A stretch of 64,000 nucleotides of DNA from Microvirga sp. 3-52 (lineage in GTDB: Bacteria > Pseudomonadota > Alphaproteobacteria > Rhizobiales > Beijerinckiaceae), in assembly GCF_018383585.1 (NCBI RefSeq), contig NZ_JAHAMK010000009.1, forward strand, positions 1 through 64,000, given 5' to 3'. Each line of letters begins with the position of its first letter. The first letter of the stretch is position 1. This document shows, in pieces, positions 1 through 9,728 of the stretch. A program made the position numbers and the translations under genes. The notes beneath the pieces are model-generated. The model had not been told where the DNA came from, made no database searches, and worked only from the letters and a program-made list of their open reading frames with translations.

Positions 1-257
1 TAGTTGTAGCCGATCTGGCCACCACCGACGAAGCCGCCTTCGTCATCACCGCCGGTGAAGCCGAAAACCGGATCGACGATGCGGTCATCCGAAACCCAGC
101 CGTAGCCGGCGTTCACACCGACGTAGAAGCCCGTCCAGGTGAACACCGGAACGGCAGCAACGATCGGAGCCGGAGCGCGGCGGGAGGGAAGGTCAGCAGC
201 CATGGCGCCAGTGGCGAGGCCGAGCAGGGCAACCGAGGAGAGGAGGATCTTTTTCAT
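1..257 (-). CDS. Outer-membrane beta-barrel protein (Omp25/31-like), 5' part only
   Basis: Translating the minus strand from the ATG at 257 gives a typical Sec signal peptide ([20 protein letters not shown], then ADLPSR). A proline/alanine-rich linker follows, and then [15 protein letters not shown], the opening beta-strand motif of the small porin-like proteins abundant in Rhizobiales outer membranes. The gene runs off the left edge, so only about 85 residues are visible and the barrel is incomplete. The family is structural; its members are commonly called Omp25, Omp31 or simply porin family protein. It was too short to stand out as an ORF because it is cut by the window edge. Confidence 0.85.
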   Translation of the reverse strand, partial: MKKILLSSVALLGLATGAMAADLPSRRAPAPIVAAVPVFTWTGFYVGVNAGYGWVSDDRIVDPVFGFTGGDDEGGFVGGGQIGYN

Positions 258-567
258 TTGTCTTGGTCCGTCTGTTAGAAGGATGTGACGCAGCTTGTAG
301 CCCAGACTTCACCAAGCGTCTGTCACTTTCCTGCCACAGTTAAGGCGAGAAGCGCAGCTTTTCGCGTCCGCAACCGAAGATGGGCGGATCTACGCTCCGC
401 ACTGCCGGTGGCGAAAATCCGTTCTCCACAATCAACAATCGCAAATATACCTGTTACTTCAAACGGTTATTCACACGTCGCAACCGGCGACGGACCTCCG
501 GCGGGGCCGGTAACCAGTCATTGACCATAGTTCTCAGGAGCCTCGCAAGCCGCCGGCAGATCCATGG
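258..567. other. Intergenic region, nothing firm
   Basis: This 310-base gap separates the divergent-looking start of the outer-membrane protein gene from the 3' end of the hydrolase gene. It presumably carries the promoter and leader of the outer-membrane gene. Two short reading frames cross it, but they lack a ribosome site and recognisable protein features, and I saw no strong hairpin or repeat. Confidence 0.4.
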
Positions 568-1266
568 TTAACCCTGGCCTAGCCACAATCGCAGAGCCTG
601 GGTTACCCGCTCCGGCTGCTCCAGAGTCGACATGTGCCCGGCCTCAGGAACGACTACCAGAGAAGCCCACTCGATTATCTCGGCCATCTCCCGGGCAATT
701 TCCGGCGGCGTAATGGCGTCTCCCTCCCCGACCAGCACGAGAGTCGGGATCTCGATTCCCGGAAGCAAAGGGCGTGAGTCGGAGCGCGCCGTGATCGCCC
801 TCTGCTGTCGGATATAGGCTTCGGCGCCGGTTTCCCGCATCATCCCGCATATGATGTCCTGCAGAGTTCGGTCATTCTGCCGATCGGGATAGACGAGACG
901 CGGCCAGAGCGCGGAATGGATCTCCTCGAATCGGCCCGCCTCAGCCAGCGCGATCAGCCGCTTCCGGTCCTGGCTGGCCTCCGGGGCGTCGGGACGCGCG
1001 CTCGTATCGAGCAAGGCAAGCCGCTCCACCCGGTCCGGCGCTTGGCGCACAACCTCCATGGCAATATATCCGCCCATGGAGAGCCCCGCGAGGTCGAACC
1101 TGCCAGGCACTTCGCGCAGAAGCCGGGCAGCGACCGCCGCAATCGAATCATCCTGCGTGTGGTCCGCGACGACGATGGTTCGCCCCGCTGACAGGGCGGT
1201 GATCTGGGGCTCGAAAAGCCGGGCGGTACAGGCCAATCCGGGAATCAGAACAAGTGTTTCGGCCAT
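568..1266 (-). CDS. Alpha/beta-fold hydrolase
   Basis: A 232-residue single-domain alpha/beta hydrolase. The nucleophile elbow GLSMGG places the catalytic serine at residue 63. Asp183 in the LVGEGD segment and His211 in PEAGHMS complete the expected triad, and an oxyanion-type LIPGLACTARLF segment lies at the N terminus. There is no signal peptide, so it is probably cytosolic. The substrate cannot be inferred; carboxylesterase or lactonase activity are both possible. It is transcribed divergently from the downstream RNA helicase gene, with a shared 187-bp intergenic region. Confidence 0.85.
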   Translation of the reverse strand: MAETLVLIPGLACTARLFEPQITALSAGRTIVVADHTQDDSIAAVAARLLREVPGRFDLAGLSMGGYIAMEVVRQAPDRVERLALLDTSARPDAPEASQDRKRLIALAEAGRFEEIHSALWPRLVYPDRQNDRTLQDIICGMMRETGAEAYIRQQRAITARSDSRPLLPGIEIPTLVLVGEGDAITPPEIAREMAEIIEWASLVVVPEAGHMSTLEQPERVTQALRLWLGQG

Positions 1267-1306
1267 TCAAACTGTCCTTTGTCGTCTCTCGGCAAGTTTC
1301 CCTGGA

Positions 1307-1334
1307 TTGACAAGCGCATAGCTTGTCCTATGGT
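1307..1334 (+). promoter_or_regulatory. Candidate promoter with internal inverted repeat upstream of the helicase gene
   Basis: TTGACA at 1307-1312 is followed after 16 bases by TATGGT, a good sigma-70-like arrangement. A perfect 7+7 inverted repeat, GACAAGC-GCATA-GCTTGTC (1309-1327), fills the spacer, so a repressor bound there would block the promoter. The leader to the helicase ATG would be about 115 nt. Sequence reading only, with no experimental support. Confidence 0.4.
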
Positions 1335-1453
1335 CCCGCCACTCCTCAACTTGAGCAAGAGCCTCAGGTGAAACCAGTCTCGCGCCTGTTTGTTGCCGTA
1401 GAGCGCGGCCGGCACATTAGAGCGCGCCTAGCCCTCAACGGTAATTAGCATTC

Positions 1454-2906
<1,453 letters not shown>

Positions 2907-2914
<8 letters not shown>

Positions 2915-3299
2915 CGGGCTCGGACGCCTTCTTCCGAGCCCTCCGACCCGGGGCGGCCTTGCCGCCTTTTCGCAGTTGGGCGGATTTCGCTCTCCGGGCG
3001 GCCGCCAGGGCCATGTTTGCAAGCTGTGCCGCCTCATCGGGGTCGTCGAGAGCCGATTCGGGCATGAGCCAATAGCTCATGATGCTCTTACGGCCATCGC
3101 GCATCTCGAAGGCGAAAGGACGGGAGCCCACGTCGCGGAAGAACCCGACGCTCTCGTCGTCGACCTTGAGGTAAAGTTCGCCGGAAGCGACGAGGGCGAA
3201 CATCAGTTCGTCCTGATAAATGCCCTGCCCGCCGAACATCCGGCGAATCTGAACGGGGCCGAGACCGCGGAAGATGTCGCGAAGATCCTCGGCATCCAT
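2907..3299 (-). CDS. TfoX/Sxy N-terminal-domain protein
   Basis: A 130-residue protein whose first 100 residues match the TfoX N-terminal domain pattern: FGGQGIYQDELMFALVASG, then LYLKVDD, and a YWLMPE segment. A lysine/arginine-rich tail follows (KGGKAAPGRRARKK). Enteric TfoX/Sxy activates competence genes, but the short alphaproteobacterial single-domain proteins have no established function. It starts 3 bp after the sufA stop on the same strand, so the two are very likely co-transcribed and possibly translationally coupled. The 3' end overlaps the helicase gene by 8 bp. Confidence 0.8.
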
Positions 3300-3302
3300 C
3301 GC

Positions 3303-3683
3303 TTAGCCGGCCGATTGAAGCGCCGCAGGGGTGGCCGGCGTGATCGCCACCGATTCGCCGCAGCCGCAGGCCGATGTCTGGTTGGGATTGTTGAAGACGA
3401 ACTGGGACGCCATCTTGGTCGTCTGAAAATCCATTTCCGTGCCGAGCAGGAACAGCACGGCCTTGGGATCGATCAGCACGGTTACGCCTTTGTCCTCGAC
3501 CACCTCGTCGAGCGGGCTGATGCTTTCCGCGTATTCCATGGTGTAGGACATGCCGGCGCAGCCGCCGTTCTTGACGCCCACGCGGACGCCGACGATGGGG
3601 CGGTCCGCCTTAGCGATGATGTCCTTGACGCGGTTCGCCGCCGCGTCGCTCAAGGTGACGACCTTGAATCCGGGTAGTGCCAT
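3303..3683 (-). CDS. sufA: Iron-sulfur cluster assembly scaffold/carrier, SufA/IscA family
   Basis: A 126-residue A-type Fe-S carrier. The three invariant cysteines are present: Cys42 in NGGCAGMSY, and Cys106 and Cys108 in SACGCGES. I chose the ATG at 3683 (MALPGFKVVT) over an upstream extension because AGGAGA lies at the right distance and the upstream residues are not family-like. It passes Fe-S clusters built on SufBCD to target proteins. In relatives sufA commonly closes the suf operon. Here it sits 4.3 kb from sufT, separated by three unrelated genes, and must use its own promoter. Confidence 0.92.
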   Translation of the reverse strand: MALPGFKVVTLSDAAANRVKDIIAKADRPIVGVRVGVKNGGCAGMSYTMEYAESISPLDEVVEDKGVTVLIDPKAVLFLLGTEMDFQTTKMASQFVFNNPNQTSACGCGESVAITPATPAALQSAG

Positions 3684-3853
3684 AAGCCTTCTCTCCTGAC
3701 AGCCGGGTTCAAGGCCCGGGCAGAACGAGTTCATTTCTCTATAGATAAGAGCTGGAAGGGCAAACGTCGAGACCATTCCGGGTTGCCTGAACGGCCTAGT
3801 TCGACCATATCGGAGAGATCATCCCGACAAGCCGCGCCGTTTCAGGAAAGCCG

Positions 3854-5752
3854 ATGCCGCATCATATGCCGCTGATATCCACGATCGTCATCGGCCTCGT
3901 GATGGCATTTGGCCTCGGCGCACTTGCACACCGGTTCCGGATTTCTCCCCTTGTCGGCTATCTGCTGGCCGGCGTGCTCGCCGGGCCCTTCACCCCCGGC
4001 TACGTCGCGGACCAGGGGCTTGCCAACCAGCTGGCGGAAATCGGCGTGATCCTGCTGATGTTCGGCGTCGGCCTTCACTTCTCGCTGAAGGATCTCCTCT
4101 CGGTCCGAGCCATCGCCATTCCAGGCGCCATCGTGCAAATCGCGAGCGCCACGGCTCTCGGCATGGGCCTCGCCTTGCTGATGGGATGGAGCATTGGCGG
4201 GGGCCTCGTCTTCGGCTTGGCGCTCTCGGTCGCCAGCACGGTTGTGCTGCTGCGCGCTTTGCAGGAGCGCCGCCTCGTGGAGACCGAGCGCGGCCATATC
4301 GCGGTCGGCTGGCTGATCGTGGAAGACCTGGCCATGGTGCTGACGCTGGTGCTGCTGCCGGCCTTCGCGAGCGCCACCGCCGGCACCTCGGCTGACCTCG
4401 AATCCATTGCGGTCTCCCTCGGCGTGACGCTTGGCAAGGTCCTGGCTTTCCTCGCCATCATGCTGATCGTCGGGCGCCGCGTCATTCCCTGGATCCTGCA
4501 TTATGTCGCCCATACGGGCTCGCGGGAGCTGTTCCGCCTGTCGGTCCTGGCCATCGCCCTGGGCACCGCCTTCGGCGCGGCAGAACTGTTCGGTGTGTCC
4601 TTCGCCCTCGGCGCCTTCTTCGCCGGCATGGTCTTAAGCGAGTCGGAACTCAGCCATCAGGCAGCATCCGAGACCCTGCCTCTGCGGGATGCTTTCGCGG
4701 TTCTCTTCTTCGTCTCGGTCGGCATGCTGTTCGACCCGATGATCCTGATCGAGGATTTCGGCCCCGTTCTCGCAACCTTCCTGATCATCGTCATCGGCAA
4801 GTCGGCAGCGGCTTACGCCATCGTCCGGCTTTTCCGCCACCCCGACACGACTGCGCTGACCATTGCAGCAAGCCTTGCTCAGATCGGCGAATTCTCCTTC
4901 ATTCTGGCGGGGTTGGGAGTCGAGCTTCAGATATTGCCGACCGAAGGACGCGATCTGATCCTCGCAGGCGCGATCCTGTCGATCATGATGAACCCTTTCT
5001 TGTTCACCCTCCTGGACCGTTGGTTCGCGAAGCGGGAGGCCGTACGGGCCCAGGCGAATGCAGAGGCTGCCGCTGCGGAGCAGGAGGCGATTGCGGCCGA
5101 GGCCGCGGCCGCGGCAATCTCCCGCGAGCCACTTCCGATCACGTCTCTCAGCGACCATGTCGTCCTCGTGGGACATGGGCGGGTCGGCAAGTACATCAGC
5201 GAGAAGATGGCCTCGATGGGTATTCCCTTTCTCGTCGTCGAGACCAACAAGGAGCAGGTGGCCGGTCTGCAGAAAGGTGGACTTGAGTTCGTCGTGGGAA
5301 ACGCGGCCGATCCGGAGGTTGCCGCAGCCGCCAACATCAAGGAGGCCCGCTGTCTCCTGGTCGCAATCCCGGACGCTTTCGAGAGCGGCCAGGTCGTCGA
5401 GCAGGCCCGCGGGATAAACCCGGATCTTCCGATCATCGTGCGAGTACATTCCGCAGCCCAGGAAGATCATGTGATGAAATACGGCGCGACCCGGATCGTG
5501 ATGGGAGAGCAGGAAATCGCCCGTGCGATGTTCGCCGCGGTGCCCGACGCGCCGCGCGCGCCGGTGCTGTCCTCCATCGCGGAGGCGGATGACCTTGTGA
5601 ACGACGATCAGGATGATTCCGAGGCGCACGAGGCTCGCGCCACGGTACCGTCAGCGCACGTGCTCCGGCCTGAAACCGATACCGATCAGACGGGCAGGAA
5701 GCCGACGGAACAGGGGCCATTGCGCCAGCCAGCGGATGATCCAGGGCGCTGA
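3854..5752 (+). CDS. Cation:proton antiporter, Kef/YbaL type (CPA2) with RCK domain
   Basis: A 632-residue inner-membrane transporter. About 12 hydrophobic segments span residues 5-390, including a family-typical VGYLLAGVLAGPFTPG near the start. A charged Ala/Glu linker follows, then a TrkA-N (RCK) nucleotide-binding domain starting near residue 435 (HVVLVGHGRVGKYI). It probably exports K+ or Na+ in exchange for H+ under RCK control. The ribosome site is AGGAAAG before the ATG. The last 34 residues lie antisense to the conserved C terminus of the neighbouring FAD monooxygenase gene and do not look like a domain, so the native stop was probably lost. Confidence 0.9.
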   Translation: MPHHMPLISTIVIGLVMAFGLGALAHRFRISPLVGYLLAGVLAGPFTPGYVADQGLANQLAEIGVILLMFGVGLHFSLKDLLSVRAIAIPGAIVQIASATALGMGLALLMGWSIGGGLVFGLALSVASTVVLLRALQERRLVETERGHIAVGWLIVEDLAMVLTLVLLPAFASATAGTSADLESIAVSLGVTLGKVLAFLAIMLIVGRRVIPWILHYVAHTGSRELFRLSVLAIALGTAFGAAELFGVSFALGAFFAGMVLSESELSHQAASETLPLRDAFAVLFFVSVGMLFDPMILIEDFGPVLATFLIIVIGKSAAAYAIVRLFRHPDTTALTIAASLAQIGEFSFILAGLGVELQILPTEGRDLILAGAILSIMMNPFLFTLLDRWFAKREAVRAQANAEAAAAEQEAIAAEAAAAAISREPLPITSLSDHVVLVGHGRVGKYISEKMASMGIPFLVVETNKEQVAGLQKGGLEFVVGNAADPEVAAAANIKEARCLLVAIPDAFESGQVVEQARGINPDLPIIVRVHSAAQEDHVMKYGATRIVMGEQEIARAMFAAVPDAPRAPVLSSIAEADDLVNDDQDDSEAHEARATVPSAHVLRPETDTDQTGRKPTEQGPLRQPADDPGR

Positions 5753-6871
5753 GACCGATCCCCTGCTGTTGAGGATGGGATCGATCATCCGGTTCTGAAG
5801 CAGGACCTGCAGCCCTTGCGTCATCCGCGTGGGCCACTCTCGCCTGCTCTGGACCAGTGCGAGCTGCTCAACTCCCACCGGCCCATCCTTTAGCGACGGG
5901 CCCAGGATGTTGGACGTCGCCACCGCGTCCTGAATGGCGAGATTGATGCCGACTCCGCCTACGGGCGACATGGCATGGGCCGCGTCGCCGATGCACAGAA
6001 GACCAGGCTTGAACCAATGCTTCAGCCGATCGACGGCGACCGTCAGCAGCTTGATGTCGTCCCAAGACCGAAGCTCCTCGATGCGTTCCCCGAGGAATGG
6101 AGCAAGTCCAATTAGTTTCGAGCGGAATGCCGCCAATCCTTCCTGCTTCAGTCTCTCGAGCGAGCCCTTCGGAATGAGGTAGGCGCACTGCCAATATTGT
6201 CCGCGGTCGATCATGACCAGCATCTGCCCTGCCTCAATGCGCCCAAGCAATTGGCCGGGATCGCCTGACAGCTTGGACACCCGCATCCAGAGCACATCCA
6301 TCGGCGCGCCGATATCCATGACTTCCAGGCCTGCCTTCTCGCGAACGATTGAGCGCCGCCCGTCGGCTGCCACTACCAGATCGGCATGCACATCGAGAGC
6401 TCCTTCAGGGGTCGCGGCCCGTACACCGATTACCCTGCCCTGCTCTTCGATGAGATCCGTCACCTCCGCCAGCATGCGCAGATGAAAATGAGGATACTCG
6501 CGGGCGTGATCGGCCAGGAAATCGAGGAAATCCCATTGCGGCATGAACGCAATGAATTTGCAGTGCGTCGGCAGGTGGGAGAAATCGCCCAATTTCAAGG
6601 TTGTGCCACCCACGACCAGGCTGACTGTCCGGGTTTCCTGATGAGGCCTGGAGAGAAACTCATCGAGCAATCCAAGCTCGTGCATGACCTCCAGCGTCGA
6701 TGGGTGGATGGTGTCCCCGCGAAAATCACGCAGAAAATCGGCATGCTTCTCGAGAACCAGAACCTCTACACCCTGCCGGGCGAGAAGATATCCCAGCATC
6801 ATACCGGCCGGGCCGCCCCCGACAATGCAGCAGCGGGTCCGAAGGATCTTTGACATGTGAGGCGTGTTCAA
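5651..6871 (-). CDS. FAD-dependent aromatic-ring-hydroxylase-type monooxygenase
   Basis: A 406-residue single-component flavoprotein monooxygenase (UbiH/PHBH fold). It shows the N-terminal dinucleotide fold VGGGPAGMMLGYLLARQG, a DG-type motif (VVAADGRRS, near residue 170), and the second FAD motif GDAAHAMSPVGGVGINLAIQD (near residue 295). The C terminus (RRLPARLIGIGFRPEHV) is typical of this subfamily. The substrate is unknown. The TTG at 6871 is preferred because GAGGAG lies 8 nt upstream; the ATG at 6856 lacks a site. It overlaps the convergent antiporter gene by 102 bp. Confidence 0.87.
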   Translation of the reverse strand: MNTPHMSKILRTRCCIVGGGPAGMMLGYLLARQGVEVLVLEKHADFLRDFRGDTIHPSTLEVMHELGLLDEFLSRPHQETRTVSLVVGGTTLKLGDFSHLPTHCKFIAFMPQWDFLDFLADHAREYPHFHLRMLAEVTDLIEEQGRVIGVRAATPEGALDVHADLVVAADGRRSIVREKAGLEVMDIGAPMDVLWMRVSKLSGDPGQLLGRIEAGQMLVMIDRGQYWQCAYLIPKGSLERLKQEGLAAFRSKLIGLAPFLGERIEELRSWDDIKLLTVAVDRLKHWFKPGLLCIGDAAHAMSPVGGVGINLAIQDAVATSNILGPSLKDGPVGVEQLALVQSRREWPTRMTQGLQVLLQNRMIDPILNSRGSVSAPWIIRWLAQWPLFRRLPARLIGIGFRPEHVR

Positions 6872-7092
6872 GAGCGATCTCCTCGGGAAGCGCCCTCAGA
6901 TCGTCTGTTCGTCACGCCCAATCTATAACATTTCTCCTCTCTTACAAATTGGAAGCTCCTTTCCCATGACGGCCATTCCATCGCCATCTCGCTTTCATCA
7001 CAGGAATCGGGCGCAGAAAACGGGTCGGAAGTGAATGGGTAATTTGAGATCCCAGTCCCGAGCACTGAGCTCGTGAAGGAAAGGGACGCGCC

Positions 7093-7857
7093 GTGACCAC
7101 GCTTATGAACAAGACCGCCATCGTGACTGGAGCAAGCTCCGGGATCGGCCTTGCGACTGCCAGATTGTTCGCGCGGGAAGGCGCGAACGTCATCGCGACC
7201 GCACGGCGGAGCGACGCGTTGAACGCACTCGTTGCCGAGATCGAAAGGGATGGCGGCCGTGCCGTTGCGGTTGGCGGCGACATCAGGGACGAGGCTTTGG
7301 CTCGCACGCTCGTCGACATGGCGATCCGCCAATTCGGCGGACTCGACATCGCCTTCAACAATGCGGGCACGAATGGCGAGATGGGGCCGACACCGGACGT
7401 ATCGCTCGCAGGCTGGAACGAGACGCTCGCGGTAAACCTCACGGCGGCCTTTCTGGGTGCGAAGTACCAGATTCCCGCCATGCTCGACCGCGGCGGAGGT
7501 TCCCTGATCTTCACCTCCACGTTCGTCGGCTACACGGCCGGAATGCCCGGCGTGGCAGCCTATGCGGCGAGCAAGTCCGGATTGATCGGGCTCACGCAAT
7601 CTCTCGCCAGCGAGTTCGGCCCAAGGGGCATCCGCGTCAACGCCCTGCTGCCCGGCGGCACGGATACACCCCTGGCAGACGCCTGGGTGAGCACCCCCGA
7701 GGCGCTGGCCTTCGTCGAGGGCCTGCACGCCCTGAAGCGCCGGGCCCGTCCCGAGGAGATCGCGCGGTCGGCGCTCTATCTCGCCTCGGATGCCTCGAGC
7801 TTCACGACGGGCACGGCACTCCTCGTCGATGGCGGCGTTTCCATCAACCGGACCTGA
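7093..7857 (+). CDS. Short-chain dehydrogenase/reductase (classical SDR)
   Basis: A 254-residue classical SDR. It has the coenzyme motif TGASSGIG near residue 13, NNAG (residues ~92-95), the active-site serine region, and YAASKSG giving the catalytic Tyr-Lys pair. ARR after the second strand suggests NADP preference. The GTG at 7093 fits AAGGGA six bases upstream better than the ATG at 7105. The substrate is unknown. It converges on the suf operon terminator. Confidence 0.88.
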   Translation: MTTLMNKTAIVTGASSGIGLATARLFAREGANVIATARRSDALNALVAEIERDGGRAVAVGGDIRDEALARTLVDMAIRQFGGLDIAFNNAGTNGEMGPTPDVSLAGWNETLAVNLTAAFLGAKYQIPAMLDRGGGSLIFTSTFVGYTAGMPGVAAYAASKSGLIGLTQSLASEFGPRGIRVNALLPGGTDTPLADAWVSTPEALAFVEGLHALKRRARPEEIARSALYLASDASSFTTGTALLVDGGVSINRT

Positions 7858-7921
7858 GGAGCCGCACTGTCACTCCGGGCTCTCGCTCACGCTCGCCTTG
7901 GAATGACAGCGAGAGTCGAAC

Positions 7922-7949
7922 GAAAAACGGCCGGGACAAGCCCGGCCGT
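7922..7949 (-). terminator. Rho-independent terminator of the suf operon
   Basis: Read on the minus strand, a 9-bp GC-rich stem (ACGGCCGGG with CCCGGCCGT, 5-nt loop) is followed directly by TTTTTCG. It lies 32 bp past the sufT stop. The stem core is the same CCGGGCTTGTCCCGG palindrome found in the dispersed repeats, so a repeat copy appears to serve as the terminator. Confidence 0.75.
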
Positions 7950-7980
7950 GACGCAATGTGAAATGATGAGCCGATCCAGC

Positions 7981-8364
7981 CTACCACATGTCGAGCGCAA
8001 CCCGTGCTTCGTCCGACATGCGGCTCTGGTCCCACGGCGGATCGAAGACCATGTTCACCTGGACGTTCTGGACGCCCTGGACGGTGGACACGGCGTTTTC
8101 GACCCAGCCCGGCATCTCGCCAGCAACCGGGCAGCCCGGCGCGGTCAGCGTCATGTCGATGGTAACGTTGCGCTCGTCGTCGATGTCGACCCGGTAAATC
8201 AGGCCGAGTTCATAGATGTCGGACGGGATTTCCGGATCGTAGACGGTTTTGAGCGCCGCGATGATGTCGTCCGTCATGCGGTCGAGCTCTTCCGGCGGAA
8301 TCGCGGAGCCCGGGGACACCTGCGGCGCGTTGGGCCCATCCTGGGTCGGGGTCATATCATTCAC
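7981..8364 (-). CDS. sufT: SUF-system Fe-S assembly protein, MIP18/PaaD (DUF59) family
   Basis: A 127-residue protein with the DUF59 core: DDIIAALKTVYDPEIPSDIY, ELGLIYRVDI, and the conserved cysteine in LTAPGCPVAG. The C-terminal part includes MVFDPPWDQSRMSDEAR, characteristic of the SUF-associated subgroup. The family assists Fe-S cluster maturation. The GTG at 8364 fits a GAGG site better than the internal ATG at 8355. It lies 10 bp behind sufS as the last gene of the operon. Confidence 0.9.
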   Translation of the reverse strand: MNDMTPTQDGPNAPQVSPGSAIPPEELDRMTDDIIAALKTVYDPEIPSDIYELGLIYRVDIDDERNVTIDMTLTAPGCPVAGEMPGWVENAVSTVQGVQNVQVNMVFDPPWDQSRMSDEARVALDMW

Positions 8365-8374
8365 AGGTCAATCC

Positions 8375-9610
8375 TCAAGCAAACAGGGCTTCCGCCTTCT
8401 GCAGGGCATCCGCCAGCTTATCGACTTCTTGCATGGTGTTGTAGAGGCCAAATGAGGCGCGGCAGGTCGAGGTGGCGCCGAAGCGCTCCAGGAGCGGCAT
8501 GGCGCAGTGCGTGCCGGCCCGGACCGCCACGCCCTGCCTGTCGATGACGGTTGCGACGTCATGGGCGTGCGCGTTCTTCATCTCGAAGGACAGGATAGCG
8601 CCTTTGCCCCTGGCGCGGCCGATGATTCGGATCGAGTTCATGGCACCCAGACGCTCATGGGCATAGGCCGAAAGCGCAGCTTCGTGTGCCTGGATGTTCT
8701 CCCGCCCGAGCTGCATCATGAACCGCAGGGCTGCGTCGAGGCCAACGGCCTCGATGATCGGCGGCGTTCCCGCCTCGAAGCGGTGCGGCGGGTCGTTGTA
8801 GGTGATCGCGTCCTGGCGCACCTCGCGGATCATCTCGCCACCGCCCGAATAGGGCGGCATCTTCGAGAGCCATTCACGCTTGCCGTAGAGAACACCGATG
8901 CCTGTTGGACCATAGACCTTGTGCCCGGTGAAGACGTAGAAATCCGCATCGAGATCGCGCACGTCGACCTGAAGATGCACCGCGCCTTGGGCCCCATCCA
9001 CCAGCGCGGGAATGCCGTGGGCGTGGGCAATGCGGATGATCTCCTTCATCGGCGTCACTGTGCCGAGCACGTTCGACATATGCGTGATGGCGACGATCTT
9101 GGTGCGCGGCGTAATGAGCTTCTCGAACTCGTCGATGAGGAAGTTGCCCTCATCGTCCACCGGTGCCCATTTGATCACGGCCCCCTTCCGCTCGCGCAGG
9201 AAGTGCCAGGGCACGATGTTGGAATGGTGCTCCATGATCGAGAGGATGATCTCGTCGCCCTCCCCGATCCCCATGCGGCCGAAGGAATCGGCCACGAGGT
9301 TGTAGGCTTCCGTCGCCGACTTGGTGAACACGATCTCGTCGACGGATTCGGCGTTGAGGAACTCCCGCACGGTTTCCCGCGCCCGTTCGAAGTCCTCGGT
9401 CGCAACGTTCGCCATGTGGTGCAGGCCGCGATGAACGTTGGCATAGCCGGTCTGCATCGTGTTCACCATCGCGTCGATCACCGCGCGCGGCTTCTGGGCC
9501 GAGGCGGCATTGTCGAGGTAGACCAGCGGCTTGCCATAGACCTGTTGCGTCAGGATCGGAAACTCCGCCCGGATCGCTTCGACGTCGTATGGCTTCACAG
9601 GAGCGTTCAT
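8375..9610 (-). CDS. sufS: Cysteine desulfurase SufS (group II)
   Basis: A 411-residue PLP enzyme that releases sulfane sulfur from cysteine for SufBCD. YLDNAASAQKP lies near the N terminus, the PLP lysine in FTGHKVYGPTGIG, the catalytic-loop cysteine in GATSTCRASFGLYNT, and an RAGTHCAMPL segment before it, as in SufS. The frame is open 35 codons further upstream, but that stretch is translated palindromic repeat, so the ATG at 9610 (MNAPVKPYD) with GGAGGAG upstream is the start. SufE or SufU is not seen in this window. Confidence 0.93.
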   Translation of the reverse strand: MNAPVKPYDVEAIRAEFPILTQQVYGKPLVYLDNAASAQKPRAVIDAMVNTMQTGYANVHRGLHHMANVATEDFERARETVREFLNAESVDEIVFTKSATEAYNLVADSFGRMGIGEGDEIILSIMEHHSNIVPWHFLRERKGAVIKWAPVDDEGNFLIDEFEKLITPRTKIVAITHMSNVLGTVTPMKEIIRIAHAHGIPALVDGAQGAVHLQVDVRDLDADFYVFTGHKVYGPTGIGVLYGKREWLSKMPPYSGGGEMIREVRQDAITYNDPPHRFEAGTPPIIEAVGLDAALRFMMQLGRENIQAHEAALSAYAHERLGAMNSIRIIGRARGKGAILSFEMKNAHAHDVATVIDRQGVAVRAGTHCAMPLLERFGATSTCRASFGLYNTMQEVDKLADALQKAEALFA

Positions 9611-9631
9611 TGCCTGATGTTCTCCTCCATT

Positions 9632-9720
9632 GTCACCGCCGGCCTCGTACCGGTGATCCCGATCGGAGAAGCGTCGTGCCTTTCTGATCGGGATGGCCGG
9701 GACAAGCCCGGCCATGACGA
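9632..9720. repeat. Dispersed double-hairpin palindromic repeat, copy in the sufD-sufS gap
   Basis: Two hairpins flank a central stretch: a TCACCG...CCGGTGA-type stem at 9633-9656, and a perfect 9-bp stem, ATGGCCGGG-ACAAG-CCCGGCCAT, at 9693-9715. The ends of the middle segment are themselves complementary (CCCGATCGG with TGATCGGG). On the minus strand it reads as a chance peptide beginning MAGLVPAIPI. The same architecture recurs at about 31.1, 32.4 and 33.5 kb. It fills most of the gap between the sufD stop and the sufS start. Confidence 0.75.
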
Positions 9721-9728
9721 GACGGGTA

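Noticed and set aside
9611-9715. N-terminal extension of SufS reading MAGLVPAIPI
   Set aside because: It is translated palindromic repeat; the same peptide arises from other intergenic copies, and the family start is at 9610.
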